Below are positions 13,142 to 14,214 of a DNA stretch of 14,214 nucleotides, piece by piece. The stretch's first letter is position 1. Each line of letters opens with the position of its first letter. A program made the position numbers and the translations under genes. Origin of the DNA: Treponema sp. (GTDB taxonomy: Bacteria > Spirochaetota > Spirochaetia > Treponematales > Breznakiellaceae). Under the pieces are notes generated by a model. It was given only the letters and a program-made list of their open reading frames with translations, was not told the DNA's origin and did no database searches. The stretch covers positions 1-14,214 of the forward strand of contig JAISYA010000110.1 of assembly GCA_031270205.1 (NCBI GenBank), read 5' to 3'.

Positions 13142-13171
13142 TTGACATTTTTTGTTAGATTGATGTAACAT
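13142..13171 (+). promoter_or_regulatory. promoter of DUF2325-ABC transporter unit
   Basis: TTGACA (13142-13147) is followed after 18 bases by TAACAT (13166-13171). The spacer carries TGTTA (13153-13157), which is inverted as TAACA (13166-13170), and TGTTAG recurs inverted as CTAACA (13186-13191). These dyads overlap the -10 box, where a repressor would act. Confidence 0.6.
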
Positions 13172-13220
13172 TATGTAAGAGAAAACTAACATACGGGTCT
13201 TAAACCGTTTTGGGGAAAAT

Positions 13221-13499
13221 ATGAGTATCGTAATCATCGGCGGGCACGACAGAATGGTCTGCCAATACAGGGACATTTGCAAAAAATACGGCTGCAAGGC
13301 CAAAATTTACACCCAGGCGGCGGCCAATCTGGAGTGTCTTATCGGAAACCCGGACTTAATCGTCCTTTTTACCAACCCGGTTTCCCACGAAATGGTCAAA
13401 ATAGCCAAAAAAACGGCGGCTCAAAAAACTATCGCCATCGTACAGTCTCATAACGGAAGCGCCAGCGCCCTGAAAACCATTTTAGACAGCCGGGCCTAA
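13221..13499 (+). CDS. DUF2325 domain protein
   Basis: This 92-residue protein has the compact Rossmann-like pattern of DUF2325: the first strand and turn SIVIIGGHDRM at 2-12, the central DLIVLFTNPVSHEMVKIAKK with the conserved SH pair, and a final strand with AIVQSHNGSAS. Four cysteines (14, 20, 25, 39) in the first half could bind metal or sense redox state, though this is speculation. The family's function is unknown; members commonly lie near iron transport genes. The ATG has a GGGGA SD. It is the first gene of the plus unit, 26 bp before the ABC permease, and divergent from flavodoxin. Confidence 0.85.
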   Translation: MSIVIIGGHDRMVCQYRDICKKYGCKAKIYTQAAANLECLIGNPDLIVLFTNPVSHEMVKIAKKTAAQKTIAIVQSHNGSASALKTILDSRA

Positions 13500-13525
13500 G
13501 AGGCCGATTCATAAGGAGGGTTTTC

Positions 13526-14214
13526 GTGAAAAACGAAGGAAAGCGCAAAACCGGCATGGCCCGGCTCTGGGACCTGGCCCTGCACCGGAAATTTCTTGTC
13601 TTTTCGGCCTGTTTTCTGTCGATAGCAAGCAACGCCCTTTCTTTTACGCCGTTTATCGCGGTGTACTTTATTATCCGGGAAATTGTTGCCGCTGTCCCCG
13701 ACCGGGCGGCGCTGCTTCGGTTCGGCGTTTTGGCCTTTGGCGGAGCGGCGGCGGCGGTGCTGGTCTACTTTATCGCCCTTTTGTGTTCCCATATCGCGGC
13801 CTTTACGACAATCTACCGGCTCAAGCTGGAATTTACCGATCATATCGCGTCCCTGCCCCTGGGCTTTCATACCCAAAACTCCACCGGCAAGCTGCGTAAA
13901 ATCGTTGACGTTAATATAGAAAAGCTTGAAACCTTTATCGCCCACCAGCTTCCCGATCTCGCCGGTTCGACGGCCATGCCGGTTATCACCCTGGTTATCC
14001 TTTTTGTGTTCGACTGGCGGCTGGGGCTGGCAAGCCTGGCGCCGATTCTGGCGGGGTATCTGATACAGGCGGCGGCCTACGGAGGCAAGGCGGCCCAGGT
14101 TTTTATAGAAAAGTACCAGAGCTCCCTGGAAGAGATGAACAACGCCGCGGTGGAATATGTGCGGGGAATTTCGGTGGTCAAGGCCTTTAACCAGACGATC
14201 TTTTCGTTCAAGCG
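13526..14214 (+). CDS. ABC exporter-type transporter, YbtP/YbtQ-like (partial)
   Basis: The frame starts at GTG 13526 behind a strong AAGGAGGG (13513-13519) and runs off the window end after 229 complete codons. What is visible is the type I exporter transmembrane domain. Hydrophobic helices lie near residues 24-52, 66-92 and 150-195, the last one probably two helices split by the FDWRLGLAS turn. The coupling segment LPLGFHTQNSTGKLRKIVD at 111-129 is followed by ETFIAHQLPDLAG, typical of fused permease-ATPase half transporters of the yersiniabactin-import (YbtPQ/IrtAB) group. The ATPase domain, with Walker A and the ABC signature, must lie beyond the window. Coupling to DUF2325 and proximity to flavodoxin suggest siderophore or heme-related transport; the substrate is unproven. 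Confidence 0.85.
   Translation, partial: MKNEGKRKTGMARLWDLALHRKFLVFSACFLSIASNALSFTPFIAVYFIIREIVAAVPDRAALLRFGVLAFGGAAAAVLVYFIALLCSHIAAFTTIYRLKLEFTDHIASLPLGFHTQNSTGKLRKIVDVNIEKLETFIAHQLPDLAGSTAMPVITLVILFVFDWRLGLASLAPILAGYLIQAAAYGGKAAQVFIEKYQSSLEEMNNAAVEYVRGISVVKAFNQTIFSFK

Noticed and set aside
1..14214. CRISPR arrays, tRNA or rRNA genes, insertion sequences, phage genes
   Set aside because: No regularly spaced repeats, cloverleaf or T-loop signatures, transposase motifs or phage structural genes were seen on reading both strands.

Overview
The window looks like a chromosomal segment of a fairly GC-rich spirochete, most likely a Treponema-type host-associated species. I infer this from three things: a long LptD/OstA-like protein of the treponemal kind, citramalate-based isoleucine synthesis next to leuA (a route known from Leptospira), and a small antitoxin-like protein of a type I associate with gut treponemes. 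No 16S or other decisive marker is present, so the taxonomy is inference.

Layout. (1) 1-715: a good sigma70 promoter, rpsP (ribosomal protein S16) and khpA (KH RNA-binding protein). The usual followers rimM-trmD-rplS are absent. (2) 723-2764: a D-amino-acid transaminase gene (minus) faces khpA tail to tail. It is divergent from prfB (release factor 2), which carries the classic programmed +1 frameshift at an in-frame UGA. The 73-bp dat/prfB spacer is a nested dyad whose outer arms contain both genes' Shine-Dalgarno (SD) sequences, and another long dyad covers the prfB stop codon. (3) 2765-7466: a branched-chain amino acid operon, leuA-cimA-leuB, with overlapping ends. It is preceded by a leader of about 290 nt that holds a promoter, a short reading frame with a Leu/Ile/Val-rich tail using TTA/CTA codons, and competing hairpins, one of which can pair with the leuA SD. 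I consider this the best candidate for an undescribed regulatory system here. (4) 7467-11430: a non-coding, strongly structured stretch of about 450 bp, then a 1133-residue outer-membrane LptD-like protein with an unexpected SAP-like motif, closed by two intrinsic terminators. (5) 11431-12066: a bidirectional hairpin and a lone antitoxin-like gene (minus), preceded by what may be a remnant of its toxin. (6) 12067-14214: two divergent transcription units, flavodoxin + DUF3793 (minus) and DUF2325 + an ABC exporter-type permease (plus, cut by the window end), driven by back-to-back promoters of closely similar design. This resembles an iron-limitation gene set.

How the genes work together. LeuA and CimA each condense acetyl-CoA with a 2-oxoacid, 2-oxoisovalerate for leucine and pyruvate for isoleucine. 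LeuB acts in both branches after the LeuCD isomerase, which is not in the window. The flavodoxin/ABC block probably replaces iron-sulfur electron carriers and imports or exports an iron-related substrate when iron is scarce. No tRNA, rRNA, CRISPR array, insertion sequence or transposase was found.
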